Origin: Pseudomonas palmensis
Lineage (GTDB): Bacteria > Pseudomonadota > Gammaproteobacteria > Pseudomonadales > Pseudomonadaceae
Reading direction: 5' to 3'
Length of the DNA: 64,000 nt
NCBI RefSeq assembly: GCF_017848315.1
Contig: NZ_JAFKEC010000014.1
Location: forward strand, 43,768 to 107,767
Under the pieces are notes generated by a model that was not told where the DNA came from, ran no database searches, and worked only from the letters and a program-made list of their open reading frames with translations. Below, one piece after another: positions 36,978 through 45,333 of this stretch (its first letter is position 1; each line of letters starts with the position of its first letter). Position numbers and translations under genes: made by a program.

Positions 36978-37802
36978 TCAATCCCCCTGGTGCTGCGGCT
37001 TGTGCAGTACCGCATAGACTACCTGATAGGTGGCGGGCAGTCCCTGCGGCTGGCGAAAGCGCTCGTAGGCCTGCAGCAGGCCCTGCATGCGTGCCCTGCC
37101 GGTCAGGCCGGCGGGGCGACCGGGGTTGAGGTTGTGTGCGCCCAGCGCCTTGAGCTCATGGGTCAGGCTGCGCACATCGGGGTAATGCAGTACATGGGGC
37201 CGGGCCTCCAGCCCGAGCACCTGCAGCCCGCTGTCGGCACACAGACGCTGGTAGTCCGCCAGAGGGCGGAAGCGATTGACGTGCACCAGCCCGTCCACCG
37301 CCTGCCAGCTTTCACGCAGCTCGAACAGCGTGCCCACGCACAGGCTGGCGAACGCCAGCACGCCCCCAGGCTGCAGAACCCGCTGCGCTTCACGCAGCAC
37401 CGCAGCCAGGTCGGCGCACCACTGCACCGCCAGGCTGGAGAAGATCAGCCCGGCGCTGCCATCACGCAGCGGCAGACGCTCGGCATCGCCCGCCACATGG
37501 TAATGCGCGCCCCCCAGCTCACGGGCATGCAGCAGCATGCCTTCGGCGATATCCACCGCTACACCCAGCCCTTGTGGATAACGTTGCTGCAAGTGCCGGC
37601 TGAAATGCCCGGTGCCACTGCCCAGATCGATCCAGCAACGCGGTTGCAAATCGGCGGGCAGCTGCGCCAGCAGATGAGCGCCCACCGCCCGCTGCAACGC
37701 GGCGACACTGTCGTAGCTGGCTGCAGCACGGGAAAACGAGGCCGCCACCTGGCACTTGTCGGGCAAGGCGCCGGGCAGCCTGGGCAGGGAAAGATCAGTC
37801 AT
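36978..37802 (-). CDS. bioC: Malonyl-ACP O-methyltransferase BioC
   Basis: BioC methylates malonyl-ACP so that fatty-acid synthase can build pimeloyl-ACP for biotin. The 274-residue protein has the SAM-binding motif [14 protein letters not shown] and the family start [19 protein letters not shown]. The ATG at 37802 overlaps the end of bioH by 8 bp. BioC and BioH together form the E. coli-type pimelate route. Confidence 0.95.
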   Translation of the reverse strand: MTDLSLPRLPGALPDKCQVAASFSRAAASYDSVAALQRAVGAHLLAQLPADLQPRCWIDLGSGTGHFSRHLQQRYPQGLGVAVDIAEGMLLHARELGGAHYHVAGDAERLPLRDGSAGLIFSSLAVQWCADLAAVLREAQRVLQPGGVLAFASLCVGTLFELRESWQAVDGLVHVNRFRPLADYQRLCADSGLQVLGLEARPHVLHYPDVRSLTHELKALGAHNLNPGRPAGLTGRARMQGLLQAYERFRQPQGLPATYQVVYAVLHKPQHQGD

Positions 37803-38526
37803 CGCCACTCTCGTGCAGGAAGGTCTTGATAAAGGTCGCCAACGCCTGGGCGTGCTCCAGCAGGAAGGCGTGGGCGCTGTCCTCGACAATGCCCACCTCG
37901 ACGTCCTGCAGCAGTTCGAACAGCGCCTTGGCCGCCTCGACCGGCACCAGCGCGTCGCTGCCTGCGAACAGGTGCAACTGCGGGCCGCCGAAGTTGCTCA
38001 GCGCAGCCCGGGTATCGAGTTTCCGCAATACCTCCAGGCCCGTGGCCAGGTACAGCGGGTCGGTTGCCGGCACCCCCACCTCCAGCAACCGCGCCAGGCT
38101 GCGCGGCGCCTGGGCGCCCTGGCTGCACAGCGACTTGAAGCGCTTGAGCGTCACTTGCGTATGGCTACGGCAACCGTCGAGAAAGGTATTGAAGGTGTCG
38201 GTCGGCATGCCATGGGGCCAGTCCGCACGGGCCACGAAGCTGGCGTTGCTGCCCAGCGTCACCAGCCCGCAGCAGTGATCGCCGCGTCGCGCCGCAAGCT
38301 CGGCGGCGAGCATGCCGCCCAGCGACCAGCCTCCCAGCCAGGTGTCGGTAGGCAACGTGCGGTCCAGGTGATCCAGCCATACAGGCACGTCACTGCCATC
38401 CAGCTCCGGCAGAGGCACCAGCTCCACGTGCAGCTTGGCATCCAGGGCGCGCAAGCTCGCGGCCAGCGGCTCCAGTGCAGCGGTACCCAGGCCCCAGCCC
38501 GGCAACAGAATCAGTCGATCACGCAT
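37795..38526 (-). CDS. bioH: Pimeloyl-ACP methyl ester carboxylesterase BioH
   Basis: A 243-residue alpha/beta-hydrolase that demethylates pimeloyl-ACP methyl ester, ending the BioC disguise. The nucleophile Ser lies in GWSLGG, the acid in FAGSDALVP and the His in EDSAHAF. The start is ATG 38526 ([12 protein letters not shown]), overlapping the bioF stop by 8 bp. Its clustering inside the bio operon supports the function. Confidence 0.94.
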   Translation of the reverse strand: MRDRLILLPGWGLGTAALEPLAASLRALDAKLHVELVPLPELDGSDVPVWLDHLDRTLPTDTWLGGWSLGGMLAAELAARRGDHCCGLVTLGSNASFVARADWPHGMPTDTFNTFLDGCRSHTQVTLKRFKSLCSQGAQAPRSLARLLEVGVPATDPLYLATGLEVLRKLDTRAALSNFGGPQLHLFAGSDALVPVEAAKALFELLQDVEVGIVEDSAHAFLLEHAQALATFIKTFLHESGDD

Positions 38527-39691
38527 CAGCAGGCTCCAGCAGCGAATGACACTCGGCCAATGCATTCAACAATAGCTGTACCTGCGCGGCGCTGTGGGCG
38601 GCGGTCAGGGTCACGCGCAGCCGGGCACTGCCGGCCGGCACCGTCGGTGGACGGATCGCCGTGACCATCAGCCCGCGTTCGCGCAACATCGCCGACAGCC
38701 GCATGGCCCTTGCGGCATCGCCGATCAGAATCGGCTGGATCGGCGTGAAACTGTCCATCAGGTGCAGGCCGATCTGCTCGGCGCCCTGACGGAACTGGCG
38801 GATCAGCGCAGCCAGGTGCTCGCGGCGCCAGTGCTCGTCACGCAGCAGTTGCAGGCTCCTGAGCGTGGCGCAGGCCAGGGCCGGTGGCTGGCTGGTGGTA
38901 TAGATGTACGGGCGGGCGAACTGGATCAGGCACTCGATCAGTTCCTCACTGCCGGCGACGAATGCACCGGCGGTACCGAAGGCCTTGCCCAGGGTGCCGA
39001 CCAGCACCGGTACCTGCCCCATGTCCAGGCCGAAATGCTCCACCACGCCACCGCCGTGGCGGCCCAGGGTGCCGAAGCCGTGGGCATCGTCGACCATCAG
39101 CCAGGCGCCCCTGGCCTGCGCCTGGGCAGCCAGTGCCGGCAGGTCGGCGATGTCGCCGTCCATGCTGAACACGCCATCGGTGACCACCAGCGCATTGCCG
39201 GTGGCCTTGTCCAGGCGCTTGCCGAGGCTGTCGGCATCGTTGTGCAGGTAGCGGCTGAAGCGCGCGCCACTGAGCAACCCGCCATCCAGCAGCGAAGCAT
39301 GGTTGAGGCGATCCTGCAGCACGCTGTCGCCCTGCCCCACCAGCGCGGTCAACGCACCCAGGTTGGCCAGGTAGCCGGTGGTGAACAGCAGCGCGCGCGG
39401 GCGACCGGTAAACTCGGCCAGGGCCAGTTCCAGTTCATGGTGCGGCGAGCTGTGGCCGATCACCAGGTGCGACGCCCCGCCGCCCACGCCCCAACGCTCA
39501 GCGCCGGCACGCCAGGCGTCGATCACCTCGGGGTGGTTGGCCAGGCCCAGGTAGTCGTTGCTGCAAAACGCCAGCAACGGCGTGCCGTCCACCATCACCT
39601 GCGGCCCCTGCGGGCTCTGCAGCAGGGGGCGCTGGCGATACAGCGCCGCAGCGCGCCGTTGTTCCAGGCGCGCACTCAGATCAAAGCTCAT
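38519..39691 (-). CDS. bioF: 8-amino-7-oxononanoate synthase
   Basis: BioF condenses pimeloyl-ACP (or CoA) with alanine to 8-amino-7-oxononanoate. The 390-residue PLP enzyme has the usual family length. The internal-aldimine Lys is in [14 protein letters not shown], with [13 protein letters not shown] before it and CSNDYLGL near the N-terminus. It is 7 bp after bioB and overlaps bioH, so it is part of one operon. Confidence 0.96.
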   Translation of the reverse strand: MSFDLSARLEQRRAAALYRQRPLLQSPQGPQVMVDGTPLLAFCSNDYLGLANHPEVIDAWRAGAERWGVGGGASHLVIGHSSPHHELELALAEFTGRPRALLFTTGYLANLGALTALVGQGDSVLQDRLNHASLLDGGLLSGARFSRYLHNDADSLGKRLDKATGNALVVTDGVFSMDGDIADLPALAAQAQARGAWLMVDDAHGFGTLGRHGGGVVEHFGLDMGQVPVLVGTLGKAFGTAGAFVAGSEELIECLIQFARPYIYTTSQPPALACATLRSLQLLRDEHWRREHLAALIRQFRQGAEQIGLHLMDSFTPIQPILIGDAARAMRLSAMLRERGLMVTAIRPPTVPAGSARLRVTLTAAHSAAQVQLLLNALAECHSLLEPADA

Positions 39692-39698
39692 GGCGACC

Positions 39699-40757
39699 TC
39701 AGGCGGAGGCGGCGTCGTAGAACAGCTCGCTGCTCTTCTGCTCGATCAGCGCCTGCTCGATGGCCGCCTGGTGCACCTCGTCGGCGTGCTCTTCGCGCGC
39801 TTCAGGCTGGATGCCCAGGCGCGCGAACAGTTGCATGTCCTTGTCGGCCTGCGGGTTGGCGGTGGTCAGCAGCTTCTCGCCGTAGAAGATCGAGTTGGCC
39901 CCGGCGAAGAAGGCCAGTGCCTGCATCTGTTCGTTCATCGCCTCGCGCCCGGCCGACAGGCGCACATGGGACTGCGGCATGAGGATGCGCGCCACTGCCA
40001 GCATGCGGATGAAGTCGAACGGGTCGACGTCTTCGGCATTCTCGAGCGGCGTGCCCGCCACCTTCACCAGCATGTTGATCGGCACCGATTCGGGGTGCTC
40101 CGGGAGGTTGGCCAGCTGGATCAGCAGCCCGGCGCGGTCGTCCAGCGATTCGCCCATGCCCAGGATCCCCCCCGAACAGATCTTCATCCCGGCATCGCGC
40201 ACATAAGCCAGGGTCTGCAGGCGCTCGCCGTAGGTGCGGGTGGTGATGATGCTGCCGTAGAACTCCGGCGAGGTGTCCAGGTTGTGGTTGTAGTAGTCCA
40301 GGCCGGCCTGGGCCAGGGCCACGGTCTGCTCCTGGTCGAGCTTGCCCAGGGTCATGCAGGTTTCCAGGCCCAGCGCCTTGACCCCTTTGACCATCTGCAG
40401 CACGTAGGGCATGTCCTTGGCCGACGGGTGCTTCCACGCCGCGCCCATGCAGAATCGCGTGGAGCCGATGGCCTTGGCCCGGGCGGCCTCCTCCAGCACC
40501 TTCTGCACCTCCATCAGCTTCTGTTTTTCCAGGCCAGTGTTGTAGTGGCCGGACTGCGGACAATATTTGCAATCTTCCGGGCAGGCGCCGGTCTTGATCG
40601 ACAGCAGGGTCGAGACCTGAACGCGGTTGGCGTCGAAATGCGCGCGGTGAACGGTCTGCGCCTGAAACAGCAGGTCGTTGAACGGTAGCTGGAACAGTGC
40701 TTTGACTTCGGCCAGGGACCAGTCGTGACGAAGCGTTGCAGTTGTGCTGGCGCTCAT
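39699..40757 (-). CDS. bioB: Biotin synthase
   Basis: BioB is a radical-SAM enzyme that inserts sulfur into dethiobiotin. The 352-residue protein has the [4Fe-4S] cysteines C59, C63 and C66 ([12 protein letters not shown]) and the conserved [12 protein letters not shown] and GGILGMGE segments. It is the first gene of the bio operon; the upstream region holds a BirA-like operator that covers the probable -35 box. Confidence 0.97.
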   Translation of the reverse strand: MSASTTATLRHDWSLAEVKALFQLPFNDLLFQAQTVHRAHFDANRVQVSTLLSIKTGACPEDCKYCPQSGHYNTGLEKQKLMEVQKVLEEAARAKAIGSTRFCMGAAWKHPSAKDMPYVLQMVKGVKALGLETCMTLGKLDQEQTVALAQAGLDYYNHNLDTSPEFYGSIITTRTYGERLQTLAYVRDAGMKICSGGILGMGESLDDRAGLLIQLANLPEHPESVPINMLVKVAGTPLENAEDVDPFDFIRMLAVARILMPQSHVRLSAGREAMNEQMQALAFFAGANSIFYGEKLLTTANPQADKDMQLFARLGIQPEAREEHADEVHQAAIEQALIEQKSSELFYDAASA

Positions 40758-40846
40758 GGGTGTTTCCTTGTTTAGGCTTGTACTGGCGCCGGGACAGGAA
40801 AGCCCGCCAGCGCATCACGGATAGCTCGCATAGTTAAGGAAGCGCC

Positions 40847-41584
40847 ATGCACTGTCAACCACACCTTAAACAACTGGTTTACAACTGGCTAAATATCAAT
40901 CAAGCATGTTTGCTGTGCGATGAACCTGCCCAGCAGTCACACCCCATTTGCGTGGCCTGCGAGGCCGAACTGCCCTGGCTGGAAGAATGCTGTCGAACCT
41001 GCGCGCTGCCCTTGCCGATGCATGGCCTGACCTGCGGCCAGTGCAGCCGCCGCCCACCCGCCTTCACCCGGGTCGAGGCGCCCTGGCACTACGGCTTCCC
41101 GGTGGATGCACTGATCACCCGCTTCAAGCACCAGCGCCAGTGGCCGCTGGGCCGATTGCTGGCGCAACTGCTGGGCAACTGGCTTGCCTACCGCTTTGCC
41201 GAAGACCTGCCGCGGCCCGGCCTGCTGTTGCCGGTACCGCTGGCGCGCCGGCGCCTGCGCGAACGCGGCTTCAACCAGGCTGCGATGCTTGCCCAGTGGT
41301 TGGCCGGGCAGTTGGAGATCGCCTGCAAGCCACGTCTGCTCCAACGCCCGCAAGAAACGGCGGCCCAGCAGGGGCTGACGGCCAAGGCGCGCAAGCGCAA
41401 CCTGCGCCACGCCTTTGCCCTGGCCGATTCGGCGGCGATCAGGGGGCAGCATGTGGCGATCGTCGACGATGTGCTCACCACCGGCGCCACTGCGCAGGCA
41501 TTGGCCAGCCTGTTGCGGGCGGCGGGTGCCACGCGGGTGGACGTATACTGCCTGGCACGCACGCCCAAGCCCGGCGGCGCTTGA
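40847..41584 (+). CDS. ComF-family phosphoribosyltransferase-like protein
   Basis: A 245-residue double-zinc-ribbon plus phosphoribosyltransferase-fold protein. N-terminal cysteine pairs (CLLCDEP, CVAC, CCRTC, CGQC) form the zinc ribbon; HVAIVDDVLTTGAT is the PRPP-binding loop. ComF homologues act in natural-transformation DNA uptake in competent bacteria (also named GntX in E. coli). The ATG at 40847 is 89 bp from divergent bioB, and its first codons overlap the BirA operator. A true start further downstream cannot be excluded but would remove conserved residues. Confidence 0.88.
   Translation: MHCQPHLKQLVYNWLNINQACLLCDEPAQQSHPICVACEAELPWLEECCRTCALPLPMHGLTCGQCSRRPPAFTRVEAPWHYGFPVDALITRFKHQRQWPLGRLLAQLLGNWLAYRFAEDLPRPGLLLPVPLARRRLRERGFNQAAMLAQWLAGQLEIACKPRLLQRPQETAAQQGLTAKARKRNLRHAFALADSAAIRGQHVAIVDDVLTTGATAQALASLLRAAGATRVDVYCLARTPKPGGA
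40853..40883. promoter_or_regulatory. BirA operator (bioO-like) at the bioB/comF divergent start
   Basis: TGTCAACC (40853-40860), a 15-nt spacer and GGTTTACA (40876-40883) match the E. coli BirA operator pattern TGTAAACC-N15-GGTTTACA with one mismatch. On the bioB strand the left half-site contains a perfect TTGACA (40858-40853) followed 17 nt later by a weak -10 (AACTAT). BirA binding would thus block the bioB promoter. The site also lies in codons 3-13 of comF. Confidence 0.8.
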
Positions 41585-41643
41585 CTTGCGCCGGGGCGGC
41601 GGGCACTTTCTGGGCCATCCCTGCCCCGACTGCGTGCCCACCC

Positions 41644-42399
41644 ATGTCCCTGCCTGCCCTGTTGACCCAACATATCGTCCGTCGCCCGCAACGCATCGCC
41701 CTGCTTGCCCACATCGCCGAGCAGGGGTCGATCACCCGGGCGGCCAAGAGCGCCGGCATCAGCTACAAGGCCGCGTGGGATGCCATCGACGAGCTCAACA
41801 ACCTGGCCGCCAGCCCGCTGGTGGAACGCAGCGTGGGCGGGCGCGGCGGCGGTGGGGCGAAACTGTCGCTGGAGGGGCAGCGGGTGTTGCGCCTGTACCA
41901 GAAGCTGCAACTGTTGCAGGCGCAGGTGCTGGAAGCGGCCGAAGACTCCGACGATCTCGACCTGCTCGGGCGCCTGATGCTGCGCACCAGTGCGCGCAAT
42001 CAGTTGCATGGGCGGGTCAGCGCCATTCGCGCGCAGGGCCGCATCGACACCGTGGAGCTGACCCTGGCCGGGGGGCTGCGCATCGAGGCACAGATCACCC
42101 ATGACAGCACCTTGCGCCTGGAGCTGGAACCGGGCACGCCGGTGGTGGCGCTGATCAAGGCCGGCTGGCTGGAGGTGGCGATGCCCGGGCCGGCGCAGGT
42201 CAACCAGTTGAGCGCCGTGGTACAGGAACTGATCGATGACCCGCAAGGGACTACCGAGGTGCGCCTGAGCCTGAGCAACGGCCAGACGCTGTGCGCATTT
42301 GCCGAGCCGCAGTGGCTGCTGGACAACCGGGTGGCGGTAGGCAGTGAAGTGGCAGTGCGGTTCTCGCCGGCGTATGTGCTGCTGGGTACGCCGCTCTAG
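41644..42399 (+). CDS. modE: Molybdate-responsive regulator ModE
   Basis: A 251-residue ModE: an N-terminal winged HTH (ARIALLAHIAEQGSITRAAK-type pattern, here RIALLAHIAEQGSITRAAK) and two C-terminal molbindin domains that bind molybdate (SARNQLHGRV begins the first). ModE-molybdate represses molybdate uptake and tunes Moco genes. The ATG at 41644 is 59 bp after comF. No modABC lies in this window. The MOSC gene at 28472 is the only other molybdenum-flavoured gene here, and it is not linked. Confidence 0.9.
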   Translation: MSLPALLTQHIVRRPQRIALLAHIAEQGSITRAAKSAGISYKAAWDAIDELNNLAASPLVERSVGGRGGGGAKLSLEGQRVLRLYQKLQLLQAQVLEAAEDSDDLDLLGRLMLRTSARNQLHGRVSAIRAQGRIDTVELTLAGGLRIEAQITHDSTLRLELEPGTPVVALIKAGWLEVAMPGPAQVNQLSAVVQELIDDPQGTTEVRLSLSNGQTLCAFAEPQWLLDNRVAVGSEVAVRFSPAYVLLGTPL

Positions 42400-42420
42400 A
42401 TTATTGGGGCTGCAGCACAG

Positions 42421-42492
42421 CCCATCGCGGGTCAAGCCCGCTCCCACAGGTTCAGCGATTTCCTTGTGGGAGCGGGCTTGACCCGCGATGGG
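42421..42492. repeat. Inverted REP pair (28-bp perfect arms)
   Basis: Arms at 42421-42448 and 42465-42492 are perfect inverted copies of a P. putida REP unit (GCGGGTCAAGCCCGCTCCCA core), spaced by 16 nt. They lie between modE and srkA, 21 bp after the modE stop, and could form a long transcript hairpin. Confidence 0.85.
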
Positions 42493-42565
42493 GCATGCAG
42501 CGTCCCCGGGGTGCTGTACCATGGCTCTCATACGCCCGGCCACCCGTCGCGCTGCAGGAGTTCCC

Positions 42566-43540
42566 ATGTCACACCCCTTCGATACCCTTACCCCCGACCT
42601 GGTCCTGGACGCTGTCGAAAGCATCGGCTTTCTCAGCGACGCTCGTGTTCTGGCACTCAACAGCTACGAGAACCGTGTCTACCAGGTGGGCATCGAAGAC
42701 GCCGAACCGCTGATCGCCAAGTTCTATCGCCCCGGCCGCTGGAGCAACGCGGCGATTCTCGAGGAGCACGCCTTCACCGCCGAACTGGCCGACTGCGAAG
42801 TCCCCGTGGTCGCCCCGCTGGTGCACAACGACCAGAGCCTGTTCGAGCATGCAGGCTTTCGCTTCACACTGTTCCCGCGCCGTGGCGGCCGCGCGCCGGA
42901 GCCGGGCAACCTCGACCAGCTGTACCGCCTCGGCCAGTTGCTCGGTCGCCTGCACGCGGTCGGCGCCACGCGCCCGTTCGAACACCGTGAAGCGCTGGGC
43001 GTGGCCAACTTCGGTCACGCCTCCCTCGCCACCCTGCTCGAAGGCAACTTCGTGCCGCGCAGCCTGCTGCCGGCCTACGAGTCGGTGGCCCGTGACCTGC
43101 TCAAGCGCGTGGAGGACGCCTACGCCCGCACCCCGTACAAGAGCATCCGCCTGCACGGCGACTGCCACCCCGGCAACATGATGTGCCGCGACGAGGTGTT
43201 CCACATCGTCGACCTGGACGACTGCCGCATGGGCCCCGCCGTGCAGGACCTGTGGATGATGCTCGCCGGCGATCGTCACGAGCGCCTGGGCCAGCTGGCC
43301 GAACTGATGGATGGCTACAACGAGTTCCATGATTTCGACCCCCGCGAACTGGCCCTGATCGAACCGCTGCGCGCCCTGCGCCAGTTGCACTACAGCGCCT
43401 GGCTGGCGCGCCGCTGGGACGACCCGGCGTTCCCGCGCAGCTTCCCGTGGTTCGGCAGCGAACGCTACTGGGGCGACCAGGTCCTGGCCCTGCGTGAGCA
43501 GACCGCCGCACTGGCCGAAGAGCCGCTGAAATTGTTCTAG
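42566..43540 (+). CDS. srkA: Stress response kinase A (YihE family)
   Basis: A 324-residue Ser/Thr kinase of the aminoglycoside-phosphotransferase fold. The catalytic loop is LHGDCHPGN and the metal-binding loop IVDLDDCRMGP; the N-lobe has a Lys in EPLIAKFYRPGRW. E. coli SrkA counters stress-induced death linked to MazEF and Cpx signalling. The ATG at 42566 has AGGAG upstream. rarD follows on the same strand. Confidence 0.92.
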   Translation: MSHPFDTLTPDLVLDAVESIGFLSDARVLALNSYENRVYQVGIEDAEPLIAKFYRPGRWSNAAILEEHAFTAELADCEVPVVAPLVHNDQSLFEHAGFRFTLFPRRGGRAPEPGNLDQLYRLGQLLGRLHAVGATRPFEHREALGVANFGHASLATLLEGNFVPRSLLPAYESVARDLLKRVEDAYARTPYKSIRLHGDCHPGNMMCRDEVFHIVDLDDCRMGPAVQDLWMMLAGDRHERLGQLAELMDGYNEFHDFDPRELALIEPLRALRQLHYSAWLARRWDDPAFPRSFPWFGSERYWGDQVLALREQTAALAEEPLKLF

Positions 43541-43603
43541 AACCTGCTGCCAGTCTGTCTACAATAGCCGGGTTTTAGATAGCTGCCTAAGCAAGGAATC
43601 AGC

Positions 43604-44491
43604 ATGCAAGCCGCCAACCCGCGCCGCGGGTACATACTGGGCCTGACCGCCTACATCATCTGGGGCTTGTTCCCCATCTATTTCAAAGCCCTGCAGAACG
43701 TGCCCGCCGTGGAAATCATCGTGCATCGGGTGCTGTGGTCGGCCCTGTTCGGCTCGATCCTGCTGCTGTTCTGGAAGCACCCGGGCTGGTGGCGCGAACT
43801 GCGCGACAACCCGCGGCGCCTGGCAATCCTGGCCCTGAGCGGATCGCTGATCGCGGGCAACTGGCTGACCTATGTGTGGTCGGTGAACAACGGGCGCATG
43901 CTCGAGGCGAGCCTGGGTTACTACATCAACCCGCTGGTCAACGTGCTGCTGGGCATGTTGCTGCTGGGCGAGCGTCTGCGCCGCCTGCAGTGGGTGGCGG
44001 TAGGCCTGGCGGCAGTGGGGGTGGCGCAGCAGGTGTGGCAGGTGGGCAGCCTGCCATGGGTGTCGCTGGTACTGGCGCTGAGCTTCGGCTTCTACGGGCT
44101 GATCCGCAAGCAGGCGCCAGTGGCGGCGTTGCCGGGGCTGGTGGTGGAAACCTGGATGCTGGTACCGCTGGCCATCGGCTGGCTGCTGCTCAACCCCATG
44201 GCCCACAGCGCCCAGGCCAGCTTCTACAGCACCAGCGACGCGCTGTGGCTGGCCGCCGCCGGGCCCGTCACGCTGATACCGCTGGTGTGCTTCAACGCCG
44301 CCGCGCGGCATCTGCCTTACACCACTCTGGGCTTTCTGCAGTACCTGGCGCCGACCCTGGTGCTGCTGCAGGCGGTGCTGCTGTTCGACGAACATCTGTC
44401 GAGCAGCACACTGGTGGCGTTCATGTTCATCTGGGCCGGCCTGGCACTGTACAGCGTGGATGCCTGGCTGAGCATTCGCCGGCGCACCTGA
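43604..44491 (+). CDS. rarD: RarD-type DMT-superfamily transporter
   Basis: A 295-residue inner-membrane protein with ten predicted helices in two EamA-type halves. The family start RGYILGLTAYIIWGLFPIYFK is typical of RarD. It was named from chloramphenicol sensitivity; the natural substrate is unknown. A TACAAT box at 43560-43565 may be its -10. It converges on the GcvR-like gene with a 15-bp gap. Confidence 0.9.
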   Translation: MQAANPRRGYILGLTAYIIWGLFPIYFKALQNVPAVEIIVHRVLWSALFGSILLLFWKHPGWWRELRDNPRRLAILALSGSLIAGNWLTYVWSVNNGRMLEASLGYYINPLVNVLLGMLLLGERLRRLQWVAVGLAAVGVAQQVWQVGSLPWVSLVLALSFGFYGLIRKQAPVAALPGLVVETWMLVPLAIGWLLLNPMAHSAQASFYSTSDALWLAAAGPVTLIPLVCFNAAARHLPYTTLGFLQYLAPTLVLLQAVLLFDEHLSSSTLVAFMFIWAGLALYSVDAWLSIRRRT

Positions 44492-44506
44492 GCGCTACGC
44501 CACCCC

Positions 44507-45031
44507 CTACGCCGACTCTTCGGGGCGCAGCTTGAGCTCCACCATCAGATCGTCGGCCAGGGCCTCCAGGCGCTGTTGCAGGTCATCCAGCGACAGCGTC
44601 AGCGGCAGGGCCAGCAGCGCATCGGCGTGAAACAGCGGCTCGCTGCTCATCGGCGCGGGCCGCACGTCGGTACTGAAGCGCTCCAGGTTCACCCCCTGTT
44701 CGGCCAGCAGCCGGGTGATGTCGCGCACGATGCCGGGGCGATCGTTGCCCACCAGCTCCATCGCGATCGGCTTCCAGGTGCACGACGGCTCGATGCCGCT
44801 TTCGGCGATCAGCACGCGAATCCCGTGCTTGCCCAGCGCCTGCAACGCCTCCACCAGTTCGTCATAGGATTCGGCCGGTACCGCGACGCGCAGGATGCCG
44901 GCGAATTGCCCTGCCATGCGCGACATGCGACTCTCCAGCCAGTTGCCGTTATGCTCGGCGATGCATTCGGCCACCCGCTCCACCTGGCCGGCGCGGTCAG
45001 GGGCAATCACGGTCAAGACAAGATGATCCAC
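44507..45031 (-). CDS. GcvR-like double-ACT-domain regulator
   Basis: A 174-residue protein with two ACT domains (about 5-80 and 92-165); each carries the DRxG pattern (APDRAGQVERVAE and GNDRPGIVRDITRLLAE). E. coli GcvR binds GcvA to repress glycine cleavage in the absence of glycine. No DNA-binding domain is visible, so it should act through a partner. It is divergent from glcB, 302 bp apart. Confidence 0.85.
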   Translation of the reverse strand: MDHLVLTVIAPDRAGQVERVAECIAEHNGNWLESRMSRMAGQFAGILRVAVPAESYDELVEALQALGKHGIRVLIAESGIEPSCTWKPIAMELVGNDRPGIVRDITRLLAEQGVNLERFSTDVRPAPMSSEPLFHADALLALPLTLSLDDLQQRLEALADDLMVELKLRPEESA

Positions 45032-45195
45032 GCGCCAGTCCTCTCTCCAGCCCCCGAATACCGGGGGCGCCGATCAAGTATAGGCAAGGCGCGGCAACCT
45101 GCCGCAGCGGGCTCGAACAACAAATCGTGTACTGTTTTTAGATTTATCTGGAACAATTCACTCGATTTTTGAGAACATGCCCGCTCCCAGAACGA

Positions 45196-45223
45196 CGTTT
45201 TGCGACCAAATGGTCGCAAAACG
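45196..45223. promoter_or_regulatory. 28-bp perfect palindrome upstream of glcB
   Basis: Arms CGTTTTGCGACCA and TGGTCGCAAAACG (13 bp) around AA, 110 bp before the glcB start. With only a 2-nt loop it could be an operator for a dimeric regulator or, less likely, a terminator. The binding protein is unknown. Confidence 0.6.
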
Positions 45224-45260
45224 GCGTATTTAGTCTGATTTTCCCAAGCGCAGCGCTTCA

Positions 45261-45286
45261 TGTAGTATGCCGCGACGCGCACTACA
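45261..45286. promoter_or_regulatory. TGTAGT-N14-ACTACA inverted repeat upstream of glcB
   Basis: Perfect 6-bp inverted half-sites, 48 bp before the glcB ATG. The half-site resembles what I remember for RpiR-family regulators (HexR/RccR); RccR controls glyoxylate-shunt genes including glcB in other pseudomonads. The 14-nt spacing is longer than expected, so the match is tentative. Confidence 0.45.
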
Positions 45287-45333
45287 AAAATGTTGAAACA
45301 AGAGCTGAATAGCTGAGCAGAGTGAGGCAAGCA

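Larger units (their letters stand above)
45032..45333. other. Divergent region between GcvR-like gene and glcB
   Basis: No gene is seen in these 302 bp. They contain an AT-rich stretch (about 45115-45175), a 28-bp perfect palindrome (45196-45223) and a TGTAGT/ACTACA pair (45261-45286). The glcB ribosome site (GAGG) is just before the start. Confidence 0.6.

Noticed and set aside
42421..42492. CRISPR-like repeat
   Set aside because: It is a single inverted REP pair, not an array of direct repeats with spacers; no cas genes in the window.
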